A DNA stretch of 33,347 bases, taken from contig JAHJSY010000030.1 of assembly GCA_018830125.1 (NCBI GenBank), positions 1 through 33,347 of the forward strand. The letters are read 5' to 3'. The notes beneath the pieces were generated by a model. That model ran no database searches and had not been told where the DNA came from. It saw only the letters and a list, made by a program, of their open reading frames with translations. Below, piece after piece: positions 16,689 through 25,568 of this stretch. Source of the stretch: Patescibacteria group bacterium. Lineage in GTDB: Bacteria > Patescibacteriota > Minisyncoccia > Minisyncoccales > GWA2-38-27. Within the stretch, counting starts at the first letter, position 1, and every line of letters begins with the position of its first letter. Both the position numbers and the translations under genes were made by a program.

Positions 16689-17408
16689 ATGCTGTCAATA
16701 GTTATTCCAACAATGAATGAGGAAAAACATCTAAAAAAACTGCTTCAGTCAATAGAGAAGCAAGATTTTGATAATTACGAAGTAATTATTGCTGATAATG
16801 GTTCTAAAGATAAAACCCTAGAAATTGCCAAGAAATATAAGTGTAAAATTGTTAAGGGAGGATCACCAGCTAGAGGGAGAAATAATGGAGCCAAGGTAGC
16901 CAAAGGAGAGCGACTCTTGTTTTTAGATGCTGATGTTGTTTTACCAAAAAGAGTTTTTGGAAAAATACTGAAAGAATTTAAGAAAAGAAATCTTGGGATA
17001 GCAACATTCTTTTTAGCACCTATTGAAAAGAGTAAAAAGAAAAAATTAGCAAGTTTCTTTTTCACTTTTTTCTATAATATCCCGATCTTTCTTTTAGAAA
17101 AAACTCTTCCCCATGCAGCCATGGGAATTTTGATAGAAAAAAAGCTTTTTAATAAGTTGAATGGATATAATGAAGATATAACTTTGGCTGAAGATCATGA
17201 TTTGGCTAGAAGAGCAGGGAAGCTTAGTAAATATGGAATATTAAAATCAGTCAGGCTTCATGTTTCAGACAGGAGATTTGAAAAAGAAGGTTGGTTTAAA
17301 ACTTATTCAAAATATCTTCTTTGCGAAGGCCATATGATCTTCATTGGCCCTGTCAAAAAAGACATCTTCAAATACAACTTTGATCATTTGAAAAATAAAA
17401 AGAAGTAG
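16689..17408 (+). CDS. Family 2 glycosyltransferase
   Basis: 'SIVIPTMNEEKHLKKLLQSIEKQ', 'VIIADNGSKDKT', 'LLFLDADVVLP'. Confidence 0.88.
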   Translation: MLSIVIPTMNEEKHLKKLLQSIEKQDFDNYEVIIADNGSKDKTLEIAKKYKCKIVKGGSPARGRNNGAKVAKGERLLFLDADVVLPKRVFGKILKEFKKRNLGIATFFLAPIEKSKKKKLASFFFTFFYNIPIFLLEKTLPHAAMGILIEKKLFNKLNGYNEDITLAEDHDLARRAGKLSKYGILKSVRLHVSDRRFEKEGWFKTYSKYLLCEGHMIFIGPVKKDIFKYNFDHLKNKKK

Positions 17409-17415
17409 GTATAAT
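17387..17415 (+). promoter_or_regulatory. htrA promoter with -10 TATAAT 7 nt from ATG (leaderless)
   Basis: TTTGAA/TTGAAA - 16/17 nt - TATAAT (17410-17415), ATG 17423. Confidence 0.6.
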
Positions 17416-17422
17416 AAACGAT

Positions 17423-18592
17423 ATGGGATTATATGATTTGCCACAATTTAATTTTTCTGAAAAGATTAAGAGAATGTTGAGGGGAAGAAGAAAAAATAAT
17501 ATTAAAATCGTTACTTTGGCGGTTTCTCTTTCTATTGTTTTCGGCTTTATATCAGGTGCTGCGACCAGTACCTTCTTTTATTTCCAATTTAGTAATAATA
17601 TCGATAGAACAGATGTTAGGCCATTTGTAAAAGTTGAAGATATCATGCAGATTGAAGAGATTATAGATGACCCAATAGTTAAGGCAGTTGAAAAAAGTTC
17701 GCCGGCTGTGGTTAGTGTTGTTATAGGAGAAAAGGGCGGAGGGACTGGATTTCTTGTTTCTGAAGATGGCCTAATTCTAACTAACAAACATGTGGTCTTA
17801 GATGAAAAAGCAGAATACACGGTTTTCACTAGCGATGGCGAAGAGTTCTCGGCAAAAGTTTTAGCTAGAGATCCTCTCCAGGATTTGGCTATAATAAAGA
17901 TAAGCCAAGAAGATAAATTATTTCCAGTTTTGGAGCTAGGAGATTCAGACGATTTAAGGCCTGGGCAAACCGTAATTGCTATTGGTAATGCTTTAGCAGA
18001 ATTTAAGAACACTGTTTCAACGGGAGTTGTCTCTGGATTAGGTAGAACAATTACCGCTTCTGGTGGTACCTTTGTTGAAACTTTAGAAGACATTATTCAA
18101 ACAGATGCAGCAATTAATAAGGGAAATTCAGGTGGCCCGCTTTTGAACCTAGAAGGAAAAGTTATTGGGATAAATACAGCCATGGCTCTAGATGCTCAAA
18201 GTATTGGTTTTGCTATTCCGATTAATAAAGCCAAAAGAGCTATAGAGCAAATTCAAACAATAGGCAGAATTGTCTATCCGTTTATCGGTATTCGTTACGT
18301 GATGGTTAATGAGAAAGTTAAAGAAGAATATGGCCTAACGGTTGATTACGGTGTTCTAATTACTAAAGGTGGTTTGTTGCAACCATCTATAACTCCTGGC
18401 TCGCCGGCAGAAGAAGTAGGACTGGAAGAGAAAGATGTTGTTTTGGAAATAAATAATGAAAAGATTAATGCTGAAAATTCTTTAGCCGAGATTATTTTAA
18501 AATATAATCCAGGAGAAGAAGTTACTTTAAAGGTTTTACGTGATGATCAAGAATTAGAAATTAAATTAACTTTAACCGAAAGGCCAGAATAA
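17423..18592 (+). CDS. htrA: HtrA/DegP-type S1C serine protease with PDZ domain
   Basis: 'GTGFLVSEDGLILTNKHVV', 'DPLQDLAIIKI', 'AINKGNSGGPLLN', C-terminal PDZ 'ITPGSPAEEVGLEEKDVVLEINNEKI'. Confidence 0.93.
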   Translation: MGLYDLPQFNFSEKIKRMLRGRRKNNIKIVTLAVSLSIVFGFISGAATSTFFYFQFSNNIDRTDVRPFVKVEDIMQIEEIIDDPIVKAVEKSSPAVVSVVIGEKGGGTGFLVSEDGLILTNKHVVLDEKAEYTVFTSDGEEFSAKVLARDPLQDLAIIKISQEDKLFPVLELGDSDDLRPGQTVIAIGNALAEFKNTVSTGVVSGLGRTITASGGTFVETLEDIIQTDAAINKGNSGGPLLNLEGKVIGINTAMALDAQSIGFAIPINKAKRAIEQIQTIGRIVYPFIGIRYVMVNEKVKEEYGLTVDYGVLITKGGLLQPSITPGSPAEEVGLEEKDVVLEINNEKINAENSLAEIILKYNPGEEVTLKVLRDDQELEIKLTLTERPE

Positions 18593-18594
18593 TC

Positions 18595-18623
18595 TTGACA
18601 GGGTCTTTGGATTTTGATAGAAA
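18595..18623 (+). promoter_or_regulatory. Promoter TTGACA-N17-TAGAAA with extended -10 (TGATAGAAA)
   Basis: TTGACA 18595-18600; the -10 lies in a block shared with the clpB start region. Confidence 0.5.
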
Positions 18624-18630
18624 TAAGTAT

Positions 18631-18690
18631 ATGAGAATACAAATTAATCAAATTTTCTTTAACTTTAGCTTTTTTAGAAAAAAGGGTTAG
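18631..18690 (+). CDS. Putative Phe-rich leader peptide, 19 aa (MRIQINQIFFNFSFFRKKG)
   Basis: ATG 7 nt after -10; FFNFSFF stretch; stop UAG lies in a segment that can pair with the downstream terminator arm. Confidence 0.45.
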   Translation: MRIQINQIFFNFSFFRKKG

Positions 18691-18717
18691 TTTGTTTAAA
18701 AAATAAATAGCAAGTTG

Positions 18718-18746
18718 ACCCTTCGAGAAAAGGGTTTTTATTTTTC
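18718..18746 (+). terminator. Attenuator-type terminator
   Basis: ACCCTT-cgagaa-AAGGGT then TTTTTATTTTT; competing antiterminator AAGGGTTAG (18682-18690) with TTGACCCTT (18715-18723). Confidence 0.5.
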
Positions 18747-18773
18747 ATAGTTCTTTAAAAAAGGAGATAGATA

Positions 18774-18965
18774 ATGCATAGATTTTGCAAACTAATATAC
18801 GGAAACAGGGGAGATTGTCATGATTGCGATGGAACAAAAAAATGTCAAAGTTGTAATGGTTCGGGAGAACATCCTAGTTTAAGGGGTTGTAAATGTCCGA
18901 GTTGCGATGGTACGGGAGTATGTTTTTATTCTCCTAATTTCAAAAAGGTGATAGGACAAAATTGA
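18774..18965 (+). CDS. Mini DnaJ-type cysteine-rich zinc-finger protein, 63 aa
   Basis: Three CxxCxG(x)G-like units: CHDCDGT, CQSCNGSG, CPSCDGTG; AAGGAG Shine-Dalgarno upstream. Confidence 0.7.
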   Translation: MHRFCKLIYGNRGDCHDCDGTKKCQSCNGSGEHPSLRGCKCPSCDGTGVCFYSPNFKKVIGQN

Positions 18966-18980
18966 AAAGTTCTTTATATG

Positions 18981-19012
18981 GCCCTGATTTATTTCAGGGC
19001 TTTTCTTTTTTG
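18981..19012 (+). terminator. Rho-independent terminator after mini zinc-finger gene
   Basis: GCCCTGA-tttatt-TCAGGGC then TTTTCTTTTTT. Confidence 0.85.
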
Positions 19013-19036
19013 TGGATTTATGATAGAAAAGAGTAT

Positions 19037-21685
19037 ATGAATGGTGCTAATTTTACCAGAAAAGCTCAAGAAGCCATATTAAAAGCTCAATCTATTGCTC
19101 AAGAAAGAAAGCAACAGCAGGTGGATGCCTTACATCTGCTTTTGGCTTTACTTCTTCAAGAGGAAAGCGTTGTTTTAACCTTGTTTAGAAAACTTAAAGC
19201 CGATGTAGAAACTCTAAAAAGAAGAACCGAAGGAGCTTTAAATAGGTTGCCTAATGTTAATACTCCCCAAGCTTTTGGTCAGTTTTATTTAACCCAAGAC
19301 ATGGCGAAGATTTTAGAAAGGGCTCGTCAAGAATCAATTAAGATGAGCGATGAGTTTATGTCAGTAGAGCATTTGTTTTTAAGTCTTTTAAGTGCTGATA
19401 CAAAAGCAAAAGATATTTTAGAAACAGCTAAAATAGATTATGAAAATGTCTTAAAATTGTTAGCTGAAATTAGAGGTGGAGAGAGAATAACCGACCCAGA
19501 GCCGGAATCAAAATACCAAGTTATTGAAAAATATTCTAGAAATTTAACAGTTCTAGCCCAAAAGGGAAAGCTTGATCCAGTGATTGGAAGAGAAGACGAA
19601 ATTAGAAGATTGATGCAAGTTCTTTCCAGAAGGACTAAAAACAATCCAGTTTTAATCGGGGAGGCCGGGGTTGGTAAAACAGCCATTGTTGAGGGATTGG
19701 CTCAAAGAATTGTGAGATCGGATATTCCAGAGAGCTTGAAAGATAAAGAAGTTATTGCTTTAGATTTAGGAGCTTTGATTGCTGGAACGAAATATCGAGG
19801 AGAATTTGAAAATAGAATCAAGGCCCTGATTAAAGAGATTAATAGAGCTGGCGGTAAATATATATTATTTATTGATGAACTTCATACTTTAGTTGGAGCT
19901 GGATCAGCAGAAGGATCGGCTGATGCCTCTAATCTTTTAAAGCCGTCTTTGGCTAGAGGAGAATTAAAAGCTATTGGGGCAACTACCTTAAAAGAATACC
20001 AAAAATATATTGAAAAAGATGGGGCCCTAGAGAGAAGATTTCAACCAGTTTATGTCCAAGAACCAACGATAGATGACACGGTAGCTATTTTAAGGGGTAT
20101 AAAAGAAAAATACGAAGTTCATCACGGATTAAGAATAAAGGACTCAGCTTTAGTCGCTGCCGTTGAGTTAGCTTCTAAATATATTTCTGATAGATTTCTT
20201 CCGGATAAAGCAGTAGACTTAATGGATGAAGCGATGTCAGCTTTGCGTTTAGAGATTGAATCAAGACCGAGCAAGTTAGACGAACTTCACAAAGAAATCC
20301 AAAAACTTGAAATTGAAAAACGAGCTATTAAAAAAGAAAACGACAATAAGAGATTGATGACTATTAATCGCTCTTTAGCTGACTTGAGAGAAAAAGCGAG
20401 GGCTTTTGAATTGAAATGGAAAGCAGAAAGAGATTTAATCCAAAAAATAAAGAAGTTTAAAAAAGAAATAGATGGGCTTTCTTTTGAAATAGAGGTTGCT
20501 CAAAGAGAAGCTAATTTACAAAAAGTTGCTGAAATTAAGTATGGGACGATTCCTAACCTATTGAAACAAATAAAAGTAACTGAAAAAGAATTAATTAAGG
20601 TTCAAAGAAATAGCAAAATATTGAAAGAAGAGATAGAAGAGGAAGATGTAGCTAGGGTTGTTTCTAGGTGGACAGGTATTCCGGTAATGAGGTTGATAGA
20701 AGAAGAAGCTAGAAAGCTAGAAAAGATGGAAAATATAATTGCCAATAGGGTTATTGGTCAAAAACAGGCCGTTAACGCCATCTCAAACGCAATTCGTCGC
20801 TCAAGAGCTGGAATTTCTGAGCAGGGAAGACCTCTTGGTTCATTTATGTTCCTAGGACCCACTGGTGTTGGTAAGACAGAAACAGCTAGAGCTGTTGCTG
20901 AATTTCTATTCAATGATCAGAACGCTTTGATTAGATTAGACATGTCTGAATATATGGAAAAACATTCGGTTTCAAAAATAATCGGCTCTCCTCCAGGATA
21001 TGTTGGTTATGAAGAGGGAGGACAACTAACAGATAAAGTTAGGAGAAGACCTTATAGCGTAATTTTACTTGACGAGATTGAGAAAGCTCATCCTGAAGTT
21101 TTTAACATCTTGCTTCAGATTCTTGAGGATGGAAGATTGACCGATGCTAAAGGAAGGACAGCTTCTTTTAAGAATGCTATTTTAATTATGACTTCTAACA
21201 CTGGTTCTGAATATATAGCCCAGATGGGGTCTTTAGGTTTCTTAAGAGAAGGAGAAGAAATAGAAAGAAAGTCTTTAGAATCAAAAGTGGGAGCTGCTTT
21301 GAAGGAAGATTTTCGTCCAGAGTTTCTAAACAGAATTGATGAAGTGGTTATTTTTAATTATCTAGGCAAACAAGAAATCAGAAGGATAGTTGATTTAGAG
21401 CTGAATAAAGTTAAAAGTAGATTAAGGCCGAAAAATATTAAAATTAAATTTTCAGAACAATCGAAAGAACTATTAGCTGATCAGGGCTTTGATCCTAATT
21501 TAGGAGCCAGGCCACTTAAAAGAGTAATTCAAAAGAAAATTCTTGATCCCTTGGCTTTAAAGATTGTTTCCGGAACTATAAGAGATGGAGAAGAAATTAC
21601 AATAGATGTAAATGGTCAAAATATTATAATTAAGACCATGGCTGATTTAATAGAAATTAAAAAAGAAGAAAAGGTTTATGTCTAA
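19037..21685 (+). CDS. clpB: ClpB-type disaggregase (start at 19037 preferred over the 18962 track start)
   Basis: Clp N domain, Walker A 'GEAGVGKT' and 'GPTGVGKT', long coiled-coil middle domain as in ClpB, '[13 protein letters not shown]'. Confidence 0.93.
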   Translation: MNGANFTRKAQEAILKAQSIAQERKQQQVDALHLLLALLLQEESVVLTLFRKLKADVETLKRRTEGALNRLPNVNTPQAFGQFYLTQDMAKILERARQESIKMSDEFMSVEHLFLSLLSADTKAKDILETAKIDYENVLKLLAEIRGGERITDPEPESKYQVIEKYSRNLTVLAQKGKLDPVIGREDEIRRLMQVLSRRTKNNPVLIGEAGVGKTAIVEGLAQRIVRSDIPESLKDKEVIALDLGALIAGTKYRGEFENRIKALIKEINRAGGKYILFIDELHTLVGAGSAEGSADASNLLKPSLARGELKAIGATTLKEYQKYIEKDGALERRFQPVYVQEPTIDDTVAILRGIKEKYEVHHGLRIKDSALVAAVELASKYISDRFLPDKAVDLMDEAMSALRLEIESRPSKLDELHKEIQKLEIEKRAIKKENDNKRLMTINRSLADLREKARAFELKWKAERDLIQKIKKFKKEIDGLSFEIEVAQREANLQKVAEIKYGTIPNLLKQIKVTEKELIKVQRNSKILKEEIEEEDVARVVSRWTGIPVMRLIEEEARKLEKMENIIANRVIGQKQAVNAISNAIRRSRAGISEQGRPLGSFMFLGPTGVGKTETARAVAEFLFNDQNALIRLDMSEYMEKHSVSKIIGSPPGYVGYEEGGQLTDKVRRRPYSVILLDEIEKAHPEVFNILLQILEDGRLTDAKGRTASFKNAILIMTSNTGSEYIAQMGSLGFLREGEEIERKSLESKVGAALKEDFRPEFLNRIDEVVIFNYLGKQEIRRIVDLELNKVKSRLRPKNIKIKFSEQSKELLADQGFDPNLGARPLKRVIQKKILDPLALKIVSGTIRDGEEITIDVNGQNIIIKTMADLIEIKKEEKVYV

Positions 21686-22391
21686 GAATTTTTTAAAGAT
21701 TGTATTGGTTTTTGGAGTGGGGCTATGCGGTGGTATTTTTGCCAATCAGATTTTATGGCCCTCTTTAGTAGAAAGACCCCTTATAGATCAATACCAATTA
21801 GCTAACATTCCTGTTTCTGTAACTGAGACTAAAGAAATTATTATTCAAGAAAATAATGTTTTGCAAAATTCTATTGAAAAAATAGAAAAAGCAATCGTTG
21901 GCATAAAAACCAAAACCGAAAATGGTAAGATTATTTCAGGTTCTGGTTTGGTGGTTACATCGGATGGGTTAATAATCACTTTATCAGATATCATCTCACC
22001 TAAGGGAGATTTTGTTTTCTTTGTTGACGGAGAAACTCCTAATTGGCAAATATTAAAAAGAGACACTAAGAAAAATTTGGCATTAATAAAAGTTGATATG
22101 GATGATTTGAAAACCGTTAGCTTTGCTGATTTTGACGAAACAAAACTGGGTCAAAGAGTATTTTTGCTTGGCATTGTTTTTGATACGAAGCCATTAAGAA
22201 TAGTTAATGAGGGAATTGTTAAGTTCTTTACATCGGAATATATTAGAACGAATATTATAGAAAAAAAGACACTTTCTGGAAGTGCTTTATTTAATATTAA
22301 TGGAGATTTATTGGGGTTAAATACAATTGATGATGACGGAGGAATAACGGCTATCCCAATAACTAAAATCCGAGAATTTTTAGGTTATTAG
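21678..22391 (+). CDS. Degenerate HtrA-like (S1C) protein, predicted catalytically inactive
   Basis: 'ISGSGLVVTSDGLIITLSDIISP', 'DTKKNLALIKV', 'KKTLSGSALFNINGDLLGLNT' aligned by eye with HtrA. Confidence 0.7.
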   Translation: MSKNFLKIVLVFGVGLCGGIFANQILWPSLVERPLIDQYQLANIPVSVTETKEIIIQENNVLQNSIEKIEKAIVGIKTKTENGKIISGSGLVVTSDGLIITLSDIISPKGDFVFFVDGETPNWQILKRDTKKNLALIKVDMDDLKTVSFADFDETKLGQRVFLLGIVFDTKPLRIVNEGIVKFFTSEYIRTNIIEKKTLSGSALFNINGDLLGLNTIDDDGGITAIPITKIREFLGY

Positions 22392-23200
22392 TAAGTATAT
22401 TTATCAACTAAGAGATCGTTACTGTCATAAAGAGAAATAGTATCGTGAAGTTCTTCTACGATATTTTTATTTATATAAATATACCAATATCTTGATAAAA
22501 AATCTTCATCTTTTGAGCTTCTTTTTAGGCAACCGCTATAAGTATAGTAATTTAAGATATACGAAACACATTTTGGATCAGTTGATATTTTGAAATCACT
22601 AGAATAATCAGGCATTTTGCAACTGCTTGATTTAATAATAAAATCTTGACAATAGGGGGTAAGACCAGGAAGGTCTTCTAACTTTGGAGCAGAGCAACGA
22701 GCAGAAAAAGAAGGGGATAGATTTTTTGATTTAGATAAATAACCAAAACATTTATCAGCTCTAAAGCTATCGCCTGTTTGTAGAGGATTAGTATCTCCTA
22801 CTAAATAGACAGTTAGCACTTCTTTAATGATAATACTTTGAGAAATAGTAAAAGTACCTTTTCTTGTTTTAATTTTAAGACCATTAAGATTAATTGGTTC
22901 TCCTTTGTACGGATTGACCCTTAATGTTATTACAGAGGGATTATATGTGTTTGCTTTTTGAAGACGAGAAATATTTACTTTACCTATATATGGAGAAACA
23001 GTTGGATTAACTGGTTCAGGAGTTTCAGTTTCTCTTTTGGGGTCGCTTATCGCTGAATAAGAATAGCTTTTTTCATCATCTGGTTTTGCCTCTTTGATTT
23101 TAGTATTGCCTAGAAAAAACTCCTTAGGCACATATTGATCCATAAGGGCATAAACGAAGACTATGGCTAAAATAATAACTATAAATAAAATAGCTTTCAT
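22388..23200 (-). CDS. Hypothetical N-terminally anchored, Cys-rich exported protein (lamin-tail-like C-terminal region possible)
   Basis: N-terminal TM, 8 Cys in the C-terminal half, beta-rich 'NLNGLKIKTRKGTFTI'. Confidence 0.4.
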   Translation of the reverse strand: MKAILFIVIILAIVFVYALMDQYVPKEFFLGNTKIKEAKPDDEKSYSYSAISDPKRETETPEPVNPTVSPYIGKVNISRLQKANTYNPSVITLRVNPYKGEPINLNGLKIKTRKGTFTISQSIIIKEVLTVYLVGDTNPLQTGDSFRADKCFGYLSKSKNLSPSFSARCSAPKLEDLPGLTPYCQDFIIKSSSCKMPDYSSDFKISTDPKCVSYILNYYTYSGCLKRSSKDEDFLSRYWYIYINKNIVEELHDTISLYDSNDLLVDKYTY

Positions 23201-23260
23201 GTTTCTAATACCATACCATTTTCTTTGAAAAAATTCAACAAAATGGTAGAATTTAATAAT

Positions 23261-24145
23261 ATGAAAAATAAGTTTTATATATTATTTATTTTGTTTTTAC
23301 TGTTTGCTGGAAGTGTTTATGCTACTACGGATCTTTCTATTTCTGTTTCGGATATTACTTTTTCTAAACTGGAACCAATAGAAGGGGACAGCATTCGTGT
23401 TTTTGCCAGAGTTTTTAATTTAGGAAATACCGATGCTTATGGTTTTGTGATATTTACGAGTGATAGTAAGGAAATAGCTGATCCCCAACCAATATCTGTT
23501 AAGGTTAATACTTACGACGATGTTTTTGTTGATTGGGTTGTTAATTCAGGAGCTCACGATATTAAAGCTGAAATTGTTAGTACTAATCCAAAGGATGGCG
23601 ATGATAGTAATAATATTGCAACTAAAACTAATTATTATGTTGATCTGGATACGGATAAAGATAGCATTGGAAATAAAAAGGATTTTGACGATGATGAAGA
23701 TGGTCTCTCTGATGAAGAAGAAATGGTTTCAGGGAGCAATCCGTTTAAAAAAGATACTGACGAAGATGGAATTGGAGATAAGCATGATGCGTTTCCTTTG
23801 AATTCAAGTGAATCTGAAGATGCCGATAAAGATGGAATAGGTAATAATTCCGACTTTGATGATGATAACGACGGAATTAATGATTTAGAAGATGATTTTC
23901 CATTTGATCCTAAAAGAGGGGAGAGATTTCCAGAAAACTCTGACAAAACAGAAGCTGAACCAAAAGTAGAAACTCCCAAAAGTACTAAGTCAGAAGATTC
24001 ATTTTTTTCGTCAATTCTAAAAAAAGCTCAAACTTCTACCATTATAGATACTTATTTATTTGACCCCAAAACTCTTATTGCTATTCATATTGTTGCAGCC
24101 ATATTAATCATAATCTTCTTTCTTTACCGTCGAAAGAGATTGTGA
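23261..24145 (+). CDS. Surface protein: signal peptide, CARDB-like domain, thrombospondin-type-3 (Ca-binding) repeats, C-terminal TM
   Basis: 'FNLGNTDAYGFVIF', repeats DTDKDSIGNKKDFDDDEDGLSDEEE / DTDEDGIGDKHDAFP / DADKDGIGNNSDFDDDNDGIND, terminal TM plus RRKRL; start adjusted to 23261. Confidence 0.8.
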   Translation: MKNKFYILFILFLLFAGSVYATTDLSISVSDITFSKLEPIEGDSIRVFARVFNLGNTDAYGFVIFTSDSKEIADPQPISVKVNTYDDVFVDWVVNSGAHDIKAEIVSTNPKDGDDSNNIATKTNYYVDLDTDKDSIGNKKDFDDDEDGLSDEEEMVSGSNPFKKDTDEDGIGDKHDAFPLNSSESEDADKDGIGNNSDFDDDNDGINDLEDDFPFDPKRGERFPENSDKTEAEPKVETPKSTKSEDSFFSSILKKAQTSTIIDTYLFDPKTLIAIHIVAAILIIIFFLYRRKRL

Positions 24146-24157
24146 TATATTAAAACT

Positions 24158-24760
24158 ATGATTGATAATTTTTATTCGGGAAAATTTATTGTTATAGAAG
24201 GCTTAGACGGGTCTGGGCAGAGTACCCAGGTATCTCGTTTGGCTGAATTTTTAGGTTCAGAAACGGTTATTACAAAAGAACCAACTGGAGATTCTGAATC
24301 TGGAAGAAAGATAAGAAAAATATTAGGAGAACATATTGAAATAGATCCATCGGAATTCCAAAAGCTATATGTTCAAGATAGAAAGGAACATTTAGATAAT
24401 TTAATTATTCCTGCTCTAGAACAAGGCAAAATAGTTATTTCTGACAGATACTTTTTTTCAACCTTTGCTTTTGGAACTGCTCATGGATCTAATTTGGAGC
24501 AACTCATAGAGTTAAACAATAATTTCCTGTATCCCGATATAACCTTTCTTTTAAAAGTAAGTCCTGAAATTTGCATTAAAAGAATCGAAAAAAGAGGATC
24601 TCATAAAGATCTTTTTGAAAAAGAGGAGAAATTATCTAAAGTTTGGGATGTTTATAAAATACTTCCCTTGAGATTTAAAAATATACATGTAATTGATGGT
24701 GAACAGTCGGTCGAAGAAGTTTTTGAACAAATAAAATCAAAATATGAAACAATATATTGA
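24158..24760 (+). CDS. tmk: Thymidylate kinase
   Basis: 'FIVIEGLDGSGQSTQ', 'TKEPTGD', 'ISDRYFFSTFAF'. Confidence 0.92.
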   Translation: MIDNFYSGKFIVIEGLDGSGQSTQVSRLAEFLGSETVITKEPTGDSESGRKIRKILGEHIEIDPSEFQKLYVQDRKEHLDNLIIPALEQGKIVISDRYFFSTFAFGTAHGSNLEQLIELNNNFLYPDITFLLKVSPEICIKRIEKRGSHKDLFEKEEKLSKVWDVYKILPLRFKNIHVIDGEQSVEEVFEQIKSKYETIY

Positions 24761-25568
24761 TGCTTTGAAATTAATAATGGAAAAGGGGATTGATCGGCCC
24801 GATAGAACGGGTATTGGTTCAAGGGCTTATTTTGGAATGCAAATGAGGTTTAATATGAAAGATGGTTTTCCAGCTGTTACCACTAAAAGGCTAGCCTTTA
24901 AATCGATGAAAGCCGAACTTTTATGGTTTTTGAGTGGAAGCAACGATGTCAAAAAACTTCAAGAGTTAGGTTCGCATATTTGGGACGGTAATGCCTATGC
25001 TGACTATTGGACGCCTAAGGCTAAATTTGATGGAGATGTCGGTCGTATTTATGGAGTTCAATGGCGTAAATGGAAATCTCCCTATTCAGAAGAACCAATT
25101 GATCAAATTGCCAATGTTATTAAGAAATTAAAGGAAAATCCTCATGACAGAAGAATAATTGTTAGTGCATGGAATCCGGCGGAAATAGATATGATGGCTT
25201 TGCCTCCATGTCATCTCCTTTTTCATTTTTTTTCTGTTAAAGGTAAGCTTTCTTTGCTTATGTATCAGCGTAGTTGTGATACATTTTTAGGTGTACCGTT
25301 TAATATTGCCTCTTATTCTTTACTTCTACATATGGTTGCTCAAGTAACGGAATTAGAACCATGGGAATTTATTCATACTCTTGGAGATGCTCATATTTAT
25401 TTAAATCACTTTGAGCAAGTAAAAGAACAAATCAAAAGAGAGCCGATGACTTTACCTAAATTGTGGCTTAATCCAGAGATTAAAAATATAGATGATTTTA
25501 AAATGGAAGATATTAAGCTAATTGATTATAATTATCATCCGCCAATTAAGGCGGAAATGGCAGTATGA
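24744..25568 (+). CDS. thyA: Thymidylate synthase
   Basis: 'DRTGIGSRAYFGMQMRFNM', 'ALPPCHLLFHF', 'QRSCDTFLGVPFNIASYSLL', 'GDAHIYLNH'. Confidence 0.97.
   Translation: MKQYIDALKLIMEKGIDRPDRTGIGSRAYFGMQMRFNMKDGFPAVTTKRLAFKSMKAELLWFLSGSNDVKKLQELGSHIWDGNAYADYWTPKAKFDGDVGRIYGVQWRKWKSPYSEEPIDQIANVIKKLKENPHDRRIIVSAWNPAEIDMMALPPCHLLFHFFSVKGKLSLLMYQRSCDTFLGVPFNIASYSLLLHMVAQVTELEPWEFIHTLGDAHIYLNHFEQVKEQIKREPMTLPKLWLNPEIKNIDDFKMEDIKLIDYNYHPPIKAEMAV

Noticed and set aside
23635-23979. Minus-strand Ser-rich ORF 23635-23979
   Set aside because: Antisense shadow of the Asp/Glu-rich calcium-binding repeats.
25538-25555. TCCGCC-AATTAA-GGCGGA in thyA as a further family A copy
   Set aside because: Arms match family A but the loop differs and the encoded HPPIKAEMAV fits a normal ThyA C-terminus, so chance is likely.
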